This document shows, piece by piece, positions 63,906-64,000 of a DNA stretch of 64,000 nt. The stretch comes from Leuconostoc rapi (GTDB taxonomy: Bacteria > Bacillota > Bacilli > Lactobacillales > Lactobacillaceae), in NCBI RefSeq assembly GCF_016908715.1, contig NZ_JAFBEK010000006.1, positions 55,547 to 119,546 on the forward strand, given 5' to 3'. The notes below the pieces were generated by a model, which was not told the DNA's origin, did no database searches, and saw nothing but the letters and a program-made list of their open reading frames with translations. Numbering within the stretch: the stretch's first letter is position 1; each line of letters begins with the position of its first letter. Position numbers and translations under genes: made by a program.

Positions 63906-64000
63906 CAAACCAAACCAAACCAAACCAAACCAAACCAAACCAAACCAAACCAAACCAAACCAAACCAAACCAAACCAAACCAAACCAAACCAAACCAAAC
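63906..64000. repeat. Pentanucleotide tandem repeat (CAAAC)n, at least 19 copies
   Basis: 19 perfect copies of CAAAC on the plus strand (GTTTG on the minus strand), running off the right edge. All six frames are free of stops in the tract, and on the minus strand it would code the pentapeptide repeat V-W-F-G-L. Just after it the three minus frames end differently: immediate TGA, a short tail, or a 30-residue tail. Confidence 0.97.

Noticed and set aside
63808..63993. Minus-strand frame coding V-W-F-G-L repeats
   Set aside because: The open frame is forced by the pentanucleotide repeat; no start signal is visible inside the window. Kept only as a possible 3' part of a gene beyond the edge.
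1..64000. Prophage, CRISPR array or complete insertion sequence
   Set aside because: No phage structural genes, regularly spaced repeats or transposase genes are visible.

Overview
The window looks like a chromosome segment of a heterofermentative lactic acid bacterium, most likely a Leuconostoc. Three things point there: a mannitol 2-dehydrogenase of the Leuconostoc type, a tmRNA whose coded tag reads AKNENSFAIAA, and a Lactobacillales-type FASII cluster with FabK and FabT. Base composition is low GC throughout, most genes lie on the minus strand, and no prophage, CRISPR array or complete insertion sequence is visible. The species cannot be decided from the sequence alone.

Layout. 1-7.3 kb: the start of a Mur ligase, a 23S rRNA methyltransferase of the RlmCD type, ribosomal protein L31B, MurA, and pheST behind a T-box leader. 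7.3-12.4 kb: an HxlR regulator, then a fructose/mannitol module (fructokinase, mannitol 2-dehydrogenase, membrane permease, VOC protein and a divergent LacI regulator) with near-identical operators over two promoters. 12.4-16.7 kb: D-2-hydroxyacid dehydrogenase, cytidine deaminase, PepF and CoiA. 16.8-21.7 kb: two receptor-permease fusion amino-acid transporters sharing one ATPase, and a BMP-family receptor. 21.9-38.8 kb: a glycosyltransferase, tRNA-Cys, a YibE/F pair, dnaI-dnaB-coaE-mutM, mutS2-cvpA-zapA, rnhC, several small membrane proteins, TspO and tmRNA. 38.8-49.4 kb: a complete FASII locus from fabZ1/fabN and fabT through fabH-acpP-fabK-fabD-fabG-fabF-accB-fabZ-accC-accD-accA, with FabT-type boxes over the promoter. 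49.4-55.7 kb: a phosphoesterase, gapA, metG, an HD phosphohydrolase and a membrane-anchored nuclease. 55.7-64 kb: an envelope region with a TcaA-like protein, a membrane partner, a 973-residue LPXTG protein, a small frameshifted gene, a membrane coiled-coil protein, a DUF6287 protein and a pentanucleotide repeat that runs off the right edge.

The parts most worth a second look: a MurA with Asp in place of the catalytic Cys; an RlmCD that has lost all four Fe-S cysteines; genes whose promoter -10 sits directly at the start codon (leaderless candidates); a nine-codon leader ORF fused by stop-start contact to fabZ; several genes where a strong Shine-Dalgarno (SD) lies upstream of a stem-loop rather than at the start codon; a short helical motif repeated at the cytoplasmic N-termini of two envelope proteins; and two possible slippage sites, an 8-bp duplication inside a gene and a (CAAAC)19 tract, in the envelope region.
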